Made by a program: the position numbers and the translations under genes | The notes under the pieces: generated by a model | The model's database searches: none | Told to the model about the DNA's origin: nothing | The model's input: only the letters and a program-made list of their open reading frames with translations | Source: Candidatus Aphodousia faecipullorum | GTDB taxonomy: Bacteria; Pseudomonadota; Gammaproteobacteria; Burkholderiales; Burkholderiaceae_F | Length of the DNA stretch: 64,000 nt | Reading direction: 5' to 3' | NCBI GenBank assembly: GCA_018714205.1 | Contig: DVNR01000062.1 | Location: forward strand, 1 to 64,000 | In this document: positions 9,159-20,300 of the stretch, one piece after another | How positions within the stretch are numbered: the stretch's first letter is position 1 | Layout: each line of letters opens with the position of its first letter

Positions 9159-11618
9159 ATGAAGTCGAATCCCTCAATCAATGAAAAAGTTTTACCTGTG
9201 CTCCCATTAAGGGACATGGTTATTTTCCCTAATAGCATCGCTCCCGTGTTTGCCGGGCGCGCCGTGTCGCTAGCTGCTTTGCAAGCGATGGATGAATCGA
9301 ACGAAATTCTTGTACTTACCCAAATTAGTCCAGAAGTCAATGACCCGAAGGAAAAGGACTTGTACCAAGTTGGCGTCGTTGCTCGTGTGCTTCAGCGTTT
9401 GACGCAAGACGATGGCACTGTGAAACTGCTTTTGTCCGGTCTGTATCGTGTACGCGTTTTGTCAATGGACTTTTCGAAGCCCCATATTTCGGCCACGGTT
9501 GAAAGTCTGGCGACGATCGTGCCTGATCAGCCCCTTGAGACTGAGGCTTGGATGAAGATGCTCAACACCGCGGTTGCCAATTTTGTCGCAAGCAATCCGT
9601 CTGTGCCTAAAGGAATTGAACAAAGCATTCGCAACAAGAAAGATCTTGAAGATGCTGTAGATTCAATTAGCGCTTACCTAAACATTCCGCCAGCAAAACG
9701 TCAGCAAATTTTGGAAGAGCAAGATTTGCTCCGTCGCTGCGAAATGGTGTTGGCCCGCATCACTGAGCTGTTGGATCAGGTGCAGATGGAAACCAAGATC
9801 CAAAGCCGTGTGAAAAAGCAGATGGACAAGAATCAGCGCGAGTATTATCTGAACGAGCAAATGAAGGCCATTCAGCGCGAGCTAGGAAACGGGGAAGATG
9901 AGGCGGCTGATTTTGAGCAATATGAACAAAAAATAGCGGCAAGCGGCATGAGTGAAGAGGCTCATGAGAAAGCGGAAAGTGAACTGAAGAAACTCAAGCT
10001 AATGCCGCCGATGTCGGCTGAAGCGACCGTTGTTCGAGGTTACTTGGATACGCTATTGTCTTTGCCTTGGAAGCAAAAGAGCAAAGTCAGCAAAAATCTT
10101 AAACAAGCAAGTGACATCTTGGAAGCCGATCATTATGGGCTTGAAAAAGTCAAAGAGCGTATTTTGGAGTACCTTGCCGTCCAATCGCGCGTTGATAAGC
10201 TCAAGGCGCCGATTTTGTGCTTAGTGGGTGCTCCGGGTGTTGGCAAGACCAGTCTTGGTCAGTCAATCGCTCGCGCTACCAATCGTAAGTTTGTTCGCAT
10301 GGCGTTGGGGGGTGTTCGCGATGAGGCCGAAATCCGAGGTCATCGTCGCACATACATTGGTTCCATGCCGGGCAAGATTATTCAAAGCATTGTCAAAGCC
10401 GGTGTGAGAAACCCGCTCTTTTTGCTTGATGAAGTCGATAAGATGGGAATGGATAGTCGCGGCGACCCAGCCAGCGCGCTTCTGGAGGTTTTGGATCCTG
10501 AACAAAACAACACCTTCCAAGACCACTATGTCGAAGTTGACTATGACTTGTCGGATGTGATGTTTGTGGCGACAAGCAATTCGCTGAATATTCCTCAAGC
10601 GCTTTTAGACCGCATGGAAGTGATTTATCTTTCAGGCTATACAGAGGACGAAAAGCTCAACATCGCCAAGCGCCACTTGATTCCTAAGCAGATCAAAATG
10701 AACGGCTTGCGTGAAGGCGAGTTGGAAATTACCGACCAAGCGATACTCGATATCATCCGATATTACACGCGTGAAGCGGGTGTTCGTGGATTGGAGCGTG
10801 AAATCAGCAAGATTTGCCGTAAATGTGTCAAGAACGCTTTAATTGCCGAAGGTTCCGCCCCTAAGAAAAAAGGGCGCAAAACGAAAGCAACTCTTAAAGC
10901 GGTTTGCGTGGATTCTGACAATATCGCAGAGTATCTCGGCGTGCGTCGTTACAGTATCGGGCTGGCGCAAAAGGAACCTCAGGTTGGTCAGGTCAATGGA
11001 CTTGCATGGACGGAGGCTGGTGGCGATCTTTTGTCGATTGAAGCGGCTGTCTTCCCCGGCAAAGGACAAGTGCAGCGCACCGGTAGCTTGGGTGACGTGA
11101 TGAAAGAATCAGTTGAAGCCGCCCGCAGTGTGGTTCGCGCACGCGCCGAAAGTTTGGGGCTTGATACGGATATTTTTGGAAAGACGGATTGGCACTTGCA
11201 CTTCCCTGAAGGTGCGACGCCAAAAGACGGTCCAAGCGCTGGCGGCGCCATTGCCACGGCGATGGTCTCCGCACTGACGAAGATTCCGGTGCGCTGTGAT
11301 GTCGCAATGACCGGCGAAATTACGCTCCATGGCGAAATCCTGGAAATTGGAGGATTGAAAGAGAAACTATTGGCAGCCTTGCGTGCAGGCATCAAGACCG
11401 TTTTGATTCCTAAGGATAACGTGAAAGATCTGGAAGAGATTCCGGCCAACGTGAAGAATGGATTGGAAATCATCCCGGTGAAATGGATTGATGAAATCTT
11501 GCCGATTGCCTTGGTTCGTAATCCGGTTAAAGGTTTTGACTCATTGTCTCATGACGTTCAGGCGCCGGTCTGTCAGCCGGTGAATGAGAAGAGTGAGCAG
11601 ACCGCTTCCAAAGCCTAG
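9159..11618 (+). CDS. lon: Lon protease (La)
   Basis: ORF 819 aa; GAPGVGKTSLGQSIARA, PEGATPKDGPSAGGAIATAMVSALT catalytic region. Confidence 0.98.
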   Translation: MKSNPSINEKVLPVLPLRDMVIFPNSIAPVFAGRAVSLAALQAMDESNEILVLTQISPEVNDPKEKDLYQVGVVARVLQRLTQDDGTVKLLLSGLYRVRVLSMDFSKPHISATVESLATIVPDQPLETEAWMKMLNTAVANFVASNPSVPKGIEQSIRNKKDLEDAVDSISAYLNIPPAKRQQILEEQDLLRRCEMVLARITELLDQVQMETKIQSRVKKQMDKNQREYYLNEQMKAIQRELGNGEDEAADFEQYEQKIAASGMSEEAHEKAESELKKLKLMPPMSAEATVVRGYLDTLLSLPWKQKSKVSKNLKQASDILEADHYGLEKVKERILEYLAVQSRVDKLKAPILCLVGAPGVGKTSLGQSIARATNRKFVRMALGGVRDEAEIRGHRRTYIGSMPGKIIQSIVKAGVRNPLFLLDEVDKMGMDSRGDPASALLEVLDPEQNNTFQDHYVEVDYDLSDVMFVATSNSLNIPQALLDRMEVIYLSGYTEDEKLNIAKRHLIPKQIKMNGLREGELEITDQAILDIIRYYTREAGVRGLEREISKICRKCVKNALIAEGSAPKKKGRKTKATLKAVCVDSDNIAEYLGVRRYSIGLAQKEPQVGQVNGLAWTEAGGDLLSIEAAVFPGKGQVQRTGSLGDVMKESVEAARSVVRARAESLGLDTDIFGKTDWHLHFPEGATPKDGPSAGGAIATAMVSALTKIPVRCDVAMTGEITLHGEILEIGGLKEKLLAALRAGIKTVLIPKDNVKDLEEIPANVKNGLEIIPVKWIDEILPIALVRNPVKGFDSLSHDVQAPVCQPVNEKSEQTASKA

Positions 11619-11640
11619 TAGTTTTTCTCAAAAATTTTAA

Positions 11641-11668
11641 AAGGGATCTGCGGATCCCTTTTTTCTTT
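11641..11668 (+). terminator. Rho-independent terminator after lon
   Basis: AAGGGATC-TGCG-GATCCCTT followed by TTTTCTTTTC. Confidence 0.85.
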
Positions 11669-11802
11669 TCTGTCAAATGGTTATTAGCGCTAAAAGCCCA
11701 TGCTCTTGGGTTGCCGAGACAAAAATATAAAAAATTTTGTGGTTTACTCTTGAAAAGAGTGCATCGCTTGTATACAATGCCAGTCTTCGCTTTGATGTTT
11801 AT

Positions 11803-11878
11803 GGGTGCTTAGCTCAGCTGGTAGAGCGGCGCCCTTACAAGGCGTAGGTCAGGAGTTCGAACCTCTTAGCACCCACCA
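11803..11878 (+). tRNA. tRNA-Val (anticodon TAC)
   Basis: GGGTGCTTAGCTCAGCTGGTAGAGCGGCGCCCTTACAAGGCGTAGGTCAGGAGTTCGAACCTCTTAGCACCCACCA; cloverleaf consistent, CCA encoded. Confidence 0.97.
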
Positions 11879-11905
11879 TAAGCATGAAGCATTTTGAGAA
11901 GCCAC

Positions 11906-11982
11906 GGAGTGGTAGTTCAGTTGGTTAGAATATCGGCCTGTCACGCCGAGGGTCGCGGGTTCGAGTCCCGTCCACTCCGCCA
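11906..11982 (+). tRNA. tRNA-Asp (anticodon GTC)
   Basis: GGAGTGGTAGTTCAGTTGGTTAGAATATCGGCCTGTCACGCCGAGGGTCGCGGGTTCGAGTCCCGTCCACTCCGCCA. Confidence 0.97.
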
Positions 11983-12108
11983 ACATTCTTTCTTGAAAAT
12001 TCCTATAGTGTAATTCCTTAGCCGTTTTGCCTTATCGGTTCTCTGAACGGTCATCGTGAATTCTTGCTATCCTATCGTCATAAAGATTTTTCTGAGGAGG
12101 ATACAGGA

Positions 12109-13254
12109 ATGGCTCTATTAATTAAAAATGCCCATGTTTACGCGCCGGCTGATTTAGGCAAAAAGGATGTGTTGATGGTCGGCGAAAACGTCGTCGCCAT
12201 CGGGGAGGATTTACCCGCTTGGTTACCTAATACGGAAGTAATCGATGCCACGGGTCAAATCATGACCCCGGGCTTTTTTGATCAGCATATCCATGTGACA
12301 GGTGGCGGTGGAGAAGGCGGACCGGTGAGTCGCACACCGGAAATCATGTTATCGGAATTAGTGGCATGTGGGACAACGAGTCTTGTCGGCGTCTCCGGGA
12401 CGGATTTTTTGACTCGCTCCATCGAAAACTTGCTTGCTAAAGTTCGTGCCTTAAAAACAGAAGGGGTTTCGGCATGGATGTACACCTCCAACTATAAATA
12501 CCCGCCGACAACGATGTCGGGTTCTGTCTCACAAGACATGTTCCTTGTACCAGAATGCTTGGGGGTGAAAATTGCTCTTGGGGATCATCGCTCATCTTTC
12601 CCGACGCTTCAGGAGGTTTTGGCATTACTGTCGGAAATTCGTGTGGGCGGCATGATTGCCGGCAAGACAGGTTTCTTGCACATCCACACGGGTAACATTC
12701 CGGGCAGTTTTGACATGTACAAAGAAATTGTCGCTCGCGGTTTCCCGATCAAGCATATCCGCCCGACGCATTGCGGTCGCATTCGTCATGTTTTTGACGC
12801 TGCGGTGGAGTTTGCTAAAGCGGGTGGGTACATCGATATTACGACCGGGGCAAGTTGCTGCTTTGATCATCCGGCCCAAGCGGTGATGGCGGCTTTGGAC
12901 GCCGGCGTTGATCCGACGCATATCACCTTATCGACCGATGGTCATGGATCCGTTCCGCGTTTTGATGAAAAGGGCGAAATGGTTGGACTTGGCGTCGGGG
13001 GTGTTGCCGGAAATCTCACTGAAGTGAAGCGTTTGATTACTGAGCATGGTATGCCGATTGAAAAAGCGATTACCTTCATATCTTCCAATGTCGGCCAAGC
13101 TTTGGGATTAGCGGGGCAAGGCGTCGTTGAAGTGGGGGGATGCGCCAACGCTTGCCTCTTTAATGATTCGTTGGAACTCACGACAGTGGTTTCTCGTAAT
13201 CACGTCATGATGAGAAATGGCGAAATTGTCATTAAAGGCACTTTTGAATATTAA
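12109..13254 (+). CDS. iadA: Isoaspartyl (beta-aspartyl) dipeptidase
   Basis: ORF track starts at 12064; ATG 12109 (MALLIKNAHVYAP) lies behind GAGGAG. FFDQHIHVTGGGGEGG, LSTDGHGSVPRFD. Confidence 0.9.
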   Translation: MALLIKNAHVYAPADLGKKDVLMVGENVVAIGEDLPAWLPNTEVIDATGQIMTPGFFDQHIHVTGGGGEGGPVSRTPEIMLSELVACGTTSLVGVSGTDFLTRSIENLLAKVRALKTEGVSAWMYTSNYKYPPTTMSGSVSQDMFLVPECLGVKIALGDHRSSFPTLQEVLALLSEIRVGGMIAGKTGFLHIHTGNIPGSFDMYKEIVARGFPIKHIRPTHCGRIRHVFDAAVEFAKAGGYIDITTGASCCFDHPAQAVMAALDAGVDPTHITLSTDGHGSVPRFDEKGEMVGLGVGGVAGNLTEVKRLITEHGMPIEKAITFISSNVGQALGLAGQGVVEVGGCANACLFNDSLELTTVVSRNHVMMRNGEIVIKGTFEY

Positions 13255-13616
13255 GCATTAAGTTAAAACGAATACGAAAGCGCGGTCTTGATGGCTGCGC
13301 TTTCTTTTTCGTTTCCATGCATTAGATAAAAGAAAATTTATTCTTTAACCCGAACTTGTGGTGATGAATCGGTCTTTTGATGCTAACGCAAATTGGGGGC
13401 TAGGCGGTTTTTAACGAAAAGCAGCACTTGAAATAGGCATCCAATTATTGCCAGCGTTTCAAAGAACGGACTTTTCCCTTTGATCAATGTTGGCGTAGTG
13501 ACTTCTTTGTTTCAAAGAACGTATCTTTGCGCCATTTTCTTCTACTCCTTGCTATCATATCTTCATTTTGCAACATCGGTTGCATCCTTTATTTTGTTTA
13601 ACAGGGAAAACTAGAA

Positions 13617-15515
13617 ATGCTTCAGGCTTTTCGCACGCATAAGCGATGGATGATGTTTATCGCCATGATTTTCATTATTCCGTCTTTTGTCGTTACGGGT
13701 ATTTATAGCTACAACCGCATGAGCGATGAAGAAAGTACAATCGCCAAGGTTGGTGACAGCTCCATTACAGTGATGGATTTTGATGCGGCAAAACGTCAGT
13801 ATCTTGACAATTTGCGTCGTCAAATGGGTCCTTCTTTTAAAGCCAATATTTTGGATACGCAAGAAGCTCGTGTGATGATTCTTAATAACCTCATCAACGA
13901 ACGGTTATTGTTGCTTGAACAAATGACCGATTACGTGACGATCGGTGAGGCTGATGCAATTTCTGTCATCAAGCAGGCGCCGGCCTTTCAACGCAATGGC
14001 AGCTTCTCAGCCGACGCTTACAAGCAATTCTTAAACGCTTCCGGAAAGTCTGATGAGCAGTTTGTTCAAGAATTACGTCGCGATTTGTCGCGTGAAATGC
14101 TGACAAGTTCGGTTGTGACCTCCTCTGTTGGATCAAACGCCATGGCGCAACGCATCCATAATCTTTTGAGCGAAGAACGGACGGTGCGTACTTACAGTAT
14201 TTCGCCTGAGCAGTACAAAAAGCAAGTCAAAGTCACAGATGAGGAGGCGCAAAATTACTATCGAGACAATCAAGCCCTTTTCGCGGTGCCAGAAAGTGTC
14301 GATATTGAATACGTGACTTTATCGCCCTCAAACTACAAAAATATCAAACCGAGCGAAGAGGATGTGAAGACATTTTATGAACAAAATCCTCAGCGTTTTA
14401 CCAGCCCCGAGGAACGTAGCGCCAGCCATATCCTAATTTCTACTGCGGGTGTTGACGAAGCTAAAGCGAAGAAAGAGGCCGATGATCTCTATGAAAATTT
14501 GAAAGCCAATCCGAAGCTTTTCAATCAATTGGCCAAAGAACACTCCGATGATCCGGGTAGCGCTCAAAAGGGCGGCGCGTTAGGCTTTTTCGGACGTGGC
14601 GTGATGGTCCCGGAATTCGAACAGGCTGTTTTCTCCGGTAAAAAAGGCGACATTTTGCCACCTGTCAAATCCGCGTTCGGTTTCCACATCATTCGCATTG
14701 ATGACATTCATCCGGCTGCGCTGAAACCGATGAATTCTGTTCGCTCAGAAATCGAAGCGCTTTATGCTGAGCAGAAGTCCATGGAGATGTTTGCTGAAGA
14801 TGCAGAAAACTTCTCCAATATGGTTTATGAACAAAGCGAATCGCTTGATCCGGTTGTCGAAGAGTTCAAACTTGAAAAGCACACGCTCAACGGAGTCACC
14901 CGCGATTATGAAAGCGATCTTATCAATGGACACGTTGTTGATTCGCTCTATAGCTTTGATGTGCTGGAGGACAAGCGCAATACTAATGCGATTGAAGTGG
15001 CCCGCAACACGCTTCTGGCCGCTCGCGTGACCAAACATCACCCGGCTTCAACAAAACCGTTTGCTGACGTGAAGTCTCAGATTGTCACGGCATTAAGCAA
15101 TCAGAAAGCTGCCGAAATGGCAAAGGTTGACGGGGAAAAAGCATTAGCCGAATTGTTGAGTGACGCCAAGAACACAAAGAAATTTTCTGAAGAAGTGGTG
15201 GTTTCCAGAGAAAATCCGAACGGTCTAGGTTTTGATGTTGTCACGGCTGCGTTGCGTCCTCTTGCGGCAACTCTGCCGACTTATACAGGTATGCAGTCCC
15301 AGGACGGCACCTACGTGCTGATTCATGTGCTTAAGTCACAAACCACAGATGCGCAACCCGAAGAGTTGGCGATGCGCAAAGCGGAGCTCGCCCATCTTTA
15401 CAGCAATGCTGAAACGGCTGCTTACATTGAAGGTTTGCGGGCGAAGTTTGGAGTCGAAATCCTAAAAGAGGAGTATACGCCCGGCTATCAACCAAACAAT
15501 GCTGACGTTCAATAA
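13617..15515 (+). CDS. ppiD: SurA N-terminal/PpiC-domain membrane-anchored peptidyl-prolyl isomerase (PpiD-like)
   Basis: ORF 632 aa; N-terminal TM segment, parvulin core ASHILISTAG..AKEHSDDPGSAQKGGALGFFGRGVMVPEFEQAVF. Confidence 0.88.
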   Translation: MLQAFRTHKRWMMFIAMIFIIPSFVVTGIYSYNRMSDEESTIAKVGDSSITVMDFDAAKRQYLDNLRRQMGPSFKANILDTQEARVMILNNLINERLLLLEQMTDYVTIGEADAISVIKQAPAFQRNGSFSADAYKQFLNASGKSDEQFVQELRRDLSREMLTSSVVTSSVGSNAMAQRIHNLLSEERTVRTYSISPEQYKKQVKVTDEEAQNYYRDNQALFAVPESVDIEYVTLSPSNYKNIKPSEEDVKTFYEQNPQRFTSPEERSASHILISTAGVDEAKAKKEADDLYENLKANPKLFNQLAKEHSDDPGSAQKGGALGFFGRGVMVPEFEQAVFSGKKGDILPPVKSAFGFHIIRIDDIHPAALKPMNSVRSEIEALYAEQKSMEMFAEDAENFSNMVYEQSESLDPVVEEFKLEKHTLNGVTRDYESDLINGHVVDSLYSFDVLEDKRNTNAIEVARNTLLAARVTKHHPASTKPFADVKSQIVTALSNQKAAEMAKVDGEKALAELLSDAKNTKKFSEEVVVSRENPNGLGFDVVTAALRPLAATLPTYTGMQSQDGTYVLIHVLKSQTTDAQPEELAMRKAELAHLYSNAETAAYIEGLRAKFGVEILKEEYTPGYQPNNADVQ

Positions 15516-15536
15516 GAACGTTGGTAATTGAAGAAA

Positions 15537-15570
15537 GGCTCTGAATTTTTCGTTCAGAGCCTTTTTCTTA
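15537..15570 (+). terminator. Rho-independent terminator after ppiD-like gene
   Basis: AGGCTCTGAA-TTTTTC-GTTCAGAGCCT followed by TTTTCTT. Confidence 0.85.
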
Positions 15571-15615
15571 AACTATCGAAGCCTCAAAGGGATGTCTCAC
15601 CTCAAGGCTTTTGTT

Positions 15616-17175
15616 TTAAGCTTCTTCGCTACCCATCGTTCGGGCTAAAGCTTCTCCCGGACCGTCTTCATCTAGCACAAATTCGCTTTCATCGTACGGA
15701 TCGATGAGATCATCAGGGTTTCCTCCCCAGCGCAAGATTTCCAAAGCGCGCGCTGCGCGATCGGCGATATCCATGGCAACGATGCCTGTGTTTCGCGCGC
15801 GAACTGATTCGCCGTGCAACCACACCGCGCCTAAAGTTGCGCTGACCATATCGAACTTTTGCGCGAAAAGCGCGCCGATCATGCCAGCCAAAACGTCTCC
15901 GGAGCCGGCGGTTGCCAGGCAGGCATTGCCGGTAGGATTGATCCATGTACGAGAACTTCTGAGCGAAACAACCGTTCCCGTACCTTTAAGGACAACAATT
16001 GCACCCGTTTGCAAAGAAAGCTCGCGTGCTGATGTGACACGGTCGGCTTGAATTTCTTTGACTTCTCGATGCAGAAGCCTTGCCGCTTCCCCCGGGTGCG
16101 GAGTCATCACTGTATGGGCGCGGCGCTCTAACAAACGATCTTCCAATGATTGATCTTCAGAGATGAGCGTTAAGGCATCTGCGTCAATAATGATCGGAAC
16201 ATTCGTGTTAATTGCACCAGACAAACGCTTCTTTGCCCTTTCGGAAAAGCCCATGCCACAACCAATGACAATCACGTCGGCGGTGGATAAATCCACTTCG
16301 TCATTAGTAATCATCAATTCCGGTTGGAGCGGATCGTAGGCGGGCGCGTTTTCGAGCATCAATTCGACCGTCACAGAGCCGGCTCCTAACTTCAAAGCCG
16401 AACGTGCCGCGAGGATTGCAGCGCCAGTCTTGCCTTTTGAGCCGCCAATCACGACACAGTGACCATATGAACCTTTATGAGAATTGTATTTGCGAAGTTC
16501 CAGAACATGCTTGAAATCGTCGGTGTCAATCAAGCCCATTGAAGAGAGGGGAACGGAGACATCCAATTCAGAAAGCGTCACCATTCCGCTGGCATCCTTG
16601 CCGTCATTCATGAAGCAACCGGCTTTGGCGCTGATGAGATTGAGCGTCATGTCGGCCATGCAGCCTTTAATGCCGCCAACCCATGTTCCTTTTTCTGCGT
16701 CAATACCCGTGGGGATATCAATTGCCATGTGTAGGGCCTGGCGTTCGTTAAACCAGAGCACTGCGTCAATAAAATCACCGGATACGGGTTTGGTGATTCC
16801 GACGCCTAACATCGCGTCAACGACCACATCGGCTTTCGGTGCCATATAGGGGTCTTCAATCACTTCACCCCCCTTGGCGAGCCAATTGTCATAAGCGCGC
16901 TTGGCATCGGTGGTTTTCGGAGTTTTTCCGCCCACCGCGACACAGATGACGTGATGACCACGGCCTTTCAAGTGTAAAGCAGCCGTGTAGCCGTCCCCGC
17001 CATTGTTTCCCGGTCCGCAAAGAATCACAATCGTACTGGCCGCATCACATTGATCATCAATCCAGTTGGCACAGACAAAACCGGCACGATCCATGAGTGT
17101 GCCTTCAGGCAAAATATGCGATTGACGTTCTTCTAACTCCGCCAATTCTTCCAAATTTAAAAGGGTCGTCGACAT
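15616..17175 (-). CDS. nnr: Bifunctional ADP-dependent NAD(P)H-hydrate dehydratase / NAD(P)H-hydrate epimerase
   Basis: ORF 519 aa; YjeF-N GPGNNGGDGYTAALHL and C-terminal carbohydrate-kinase-like VMTPHPGEAARLL..NACLATAGSGDVLAGMIGAL. Confidence 0.93.
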   Translation of the reverse strand: MSTTLLNLEELAELEERQSHILPEGTLMDRAGFVCANWIDDQCDAASTIVILCGPGNNGGDGYTAALHLKGRGHHVICVAVGGKTPKTTDAKRAYDNWLAKGGEVIEDPYMAPKADVVVDAMLGVGITKPVSGDFIDAVLWFNERQALHMAIDIPTGIDAEKGTWVGGIKGCMADMTLNLISAKAGCFMNDGKDASGMVTLSELDVSVPLSSMGLIDTDDFKHVLELRKYNSHKGSYGHCVVIGGSKGKTGAAILAARSALKLGAGSVTVELMLENAPAYDPLQPELMITNDEVDLSTADVIVIGCGMGFSERAKKRLSGAINTNVPIIIDADALTLISEDQSLEDRLLERRAHTVMTPHPGEAARLLHREVKEIQADRVTSARELSLQTGAIVVLKGTGTVVSLRSSRTWINPTGNACLATAGSGDVLAGMIGALFAQKFDMVSATLGAVWLHGESVRARNTGIVAMDIADRAARALEILRWGGNPDDLIDPYDESEFVLDEDGPGEALARTMGSEEA

Positions 17176-17394
17176 AAGTAACGCTCCAGAAGATTCGATT
17201 CAAAAACAACGGGCATATTCTAAACGATTGCAAACGCTTTAACAGCTCTATCGAAAAATACTTTCACGTGAAGACATTGCATTGAAAATCCTAAACTTTT
17301 TCTCATATTCCCAAGTAAAATGCTGCCCATCTTTTTATAATCAAAAGATCGATTTTCGTTTTTCCCTTTGATCATTCTGAGGAACAATCCCGTC

Positions 17395-20300
17395 ATGTCG
17401 ACTACTGATTCGATGTTTTCGTTAAAAGCGACGAGTGCTTTATCGGAGTTTCGTGCGGCACGCCTTTTAAAGACAATTCGCGCAATTGCCCCACAGGTTA
17501 AAGCCGTTTCCGCTCGTTATGTGCATTTTGTGCATGCGAGCCGCGCGCTCACGGACAACGAGGCCTCTCGTTTGAATACCCTGTTGAGCTACGGTGATGA
17601 AGCGTGTGATGTGAAAGCTGACGCAACCTTCATGGTTATTCCGCGTTTGGGAACAATCAGTCCCTGGGCAAGCAAAGCAACTGACATCGCTCGAAATTGC
17701 GGTCTGGATGTCATTTTGCGCATTGAGCGCGGCACGCTCTACAACGTCGACTTTGACGGGCAAACGCCAGATGCGGTGACGCTAGCTAAGGTGGCGGGAG
17801 TTCTCCATGACCGAATGACAGAAAGCGTGGTTGACGCCGGCATTGACGCAAGCGTTTTATTCAAAGAATTGCCCGGAAAGGCCATGGTGACGGTTGACCT
17901 TTTAACTCATGGTCGTCAAGCGTTGGCCGATGCCAACTTATCGATGGGGTTGGCGATGAGTGAAGACGAAATCGACTATTTGGCCGACGCCTTCACAAAA
18001 GCCAATCGAAACCCGACAGATGTCGAACTCATGATGTTTGCCCAAGCGAACTCGGAGCATTGCCGTCATAAGATTTTCAATGCGCGTTGGACGATTGACG
18101 GCAAAGAAATGGATAAAACGCTTTTCGGGATGATTCGAGAGACCCATAAAGCGCATCCCGAAGGTACCATCGTCGCTTATTCTGACAACGCGGCTATTTT
18201 TGAAGGCGCTGAAGTTCCAAGACTTTATCCGCGCACGCCTGAAAACGAAGCATTCGGCAAAGTTTTCACCGAAGAGAAAGAACTGACTCACACCGTTTTC
18301 AAAGTGGAAACGCATAACCATCCGACAGCCATTTCACCCTTCCCCGGTGCCTCTACAGGTTCTGGTGGCGAAATTCGCGACGAAGGGGCAACCGGTCGTG
18401 GAGCGCGACCCAAAGCCGGTCTATGTGGTTTCACAGTTTCCTCTTTGCAATTACCGGACGCCCCCCAGGTTTGGGAAAACGATAAAGATGTGACTGACGC
18501 CGAGGCTCATTCGGATAAGCCCTATGGGTATCCGACTCGCATTGCCAATGCGCTTTCGATCATGACGGACGGTCCCTTAGGTGCCGCCGCGTTCAACAAT
18601 GAATTCGGCCGCCCCAATGTCTTGGGTTATTTCCGTGTATTTGAAAACAACGTGGCAGGCCGCCGTTATGGCTACCATAAGCCGATTATGCTCGCAGGCG
18701 GCATCGGCAATATCCGCAATGACCAAACGAAGAAGACTTCTTTACCGCCTGGAACTCTCTTAATCAGTTTAGGGGGCCCGGGCATGCGAATCGGATTGGG
18801 CGGTGGCGCAGCCAGTTCCATGACTACCGGTTCGAATTCCGAAGCGTTGGATTTCGACAGTGTTCAACGTGGCAATCCGGAAATGGAACGCCGCGCCCAA
18901 GAAGTGATTGACCGTTGTTGGGCCGCTGGCGACAAGAACCCGATTCTGGCCATTCACGATGTCGGCGCAGGCGGTTTATCAAACGCGATGCCCGAACTGG
19001 CGGACCTCTCAGGCCACGGTGCCCGTCTTGATCTCACGAAAGTGCCTCTTGAAGAAAGCGGTATGAGCCCACTTGAAATTTGGTGTAATGAAAGTCAAGA
19101 GCGCTACTCGATTGCCATTGCGCCGGAGAGTTTGGAAATTTTTGATGAGATGTGCCGTCGTGAGCGTTGCCCGTACGCGGTTCTCGGAACCATTAGCGAA
19201 GACAACACATTAGTTGTCTCACGTCAGGAAGGGGAAAGCGCGGCCGTTGACATGCCTATGGAAGTTCTTTTAGGCAAGGCTCCTCGCATGCATCGCCAAG
19301 TGCAACATCAAGAATCGACGCTTCCCGCTTTTGACACGAAACAGATTGATTTGGCAAAAGCGGTTAAAGACGTGTTGCGTCATCCGACCGTGGCAAGCAA
19401 GAACTTCTTGATCACCATTGGCGACCGCACAGTAGGAGGCCTGGTGCATCGTGATCAGATGGTCGGCCCGTGGCAAGTGCCTGTTGCCGACGCGGCGGTG
19501 ACCAATTTAAGCTTTGTCGAATACCGCGGTGAAGCGATGAGCATGGGCGAAAGAACGCCGCTAGCTATCGCCGATTCCGCAGCCGCGAGCCGTATGGCGA
19601 TCGGGGAGGCCATCACCAATATCGCTAGCGCAGATATTGAATTGGGACTTGTCAAGCTTTCCGCAAACTGGATGGCCGCCTGCGGTAGCGACGGTGAAGA
19701 TGCCAAACTTTACGATGCCGTCTCTGCGGCGAGCCGCCTGTGTCAGGAATTGGGTGTCGCCATTCCCGTTGGCAAAGACAGCCTTTCAATGAAAACAAGT
19801 TGGGATGAGGGCGGTGAAAAGAAGTCGGTGACTTCACCTGTGTCGCTCATTGTGTCTGCCGCAGCGCCGGTTCGCGATGTCCGCTTATCGTTAACGCCCC
19901 AGCTTAATACGGTGAAGCCGTCTGTTTTAGTTGCCATTGATCTCGGGCGAGGCAAAGCTCGCATGGCTGGATCCATTTTGGCTCAAGTGACACAACAATT
20001 CGGCAACGTCACGCCGGATTTGGATAATGCTGAAGACCTTAAGCATTTCGCGAAACTCGTGCATAAACTGATGCTTGCCGGCTGTGTGTTGTCTTATCAT
20101 GATCGTTCCGATGGTGGGTTGCTGACCACGATTGCCGAGATGATGTTCGCTGGTCACACCGGTGTGACGCTCACACTTGATTCCATGGTAGAAAGCGCTT
20201 CAGCTGGTGACGTGGCCAAGGCTCTGTTTAATGAAGAGTTGGGCGCAGTGCTTCAAGTGCCTGTGGATCGAGTTGAAGAGGTTATCGCGGAAGTGAAGGC

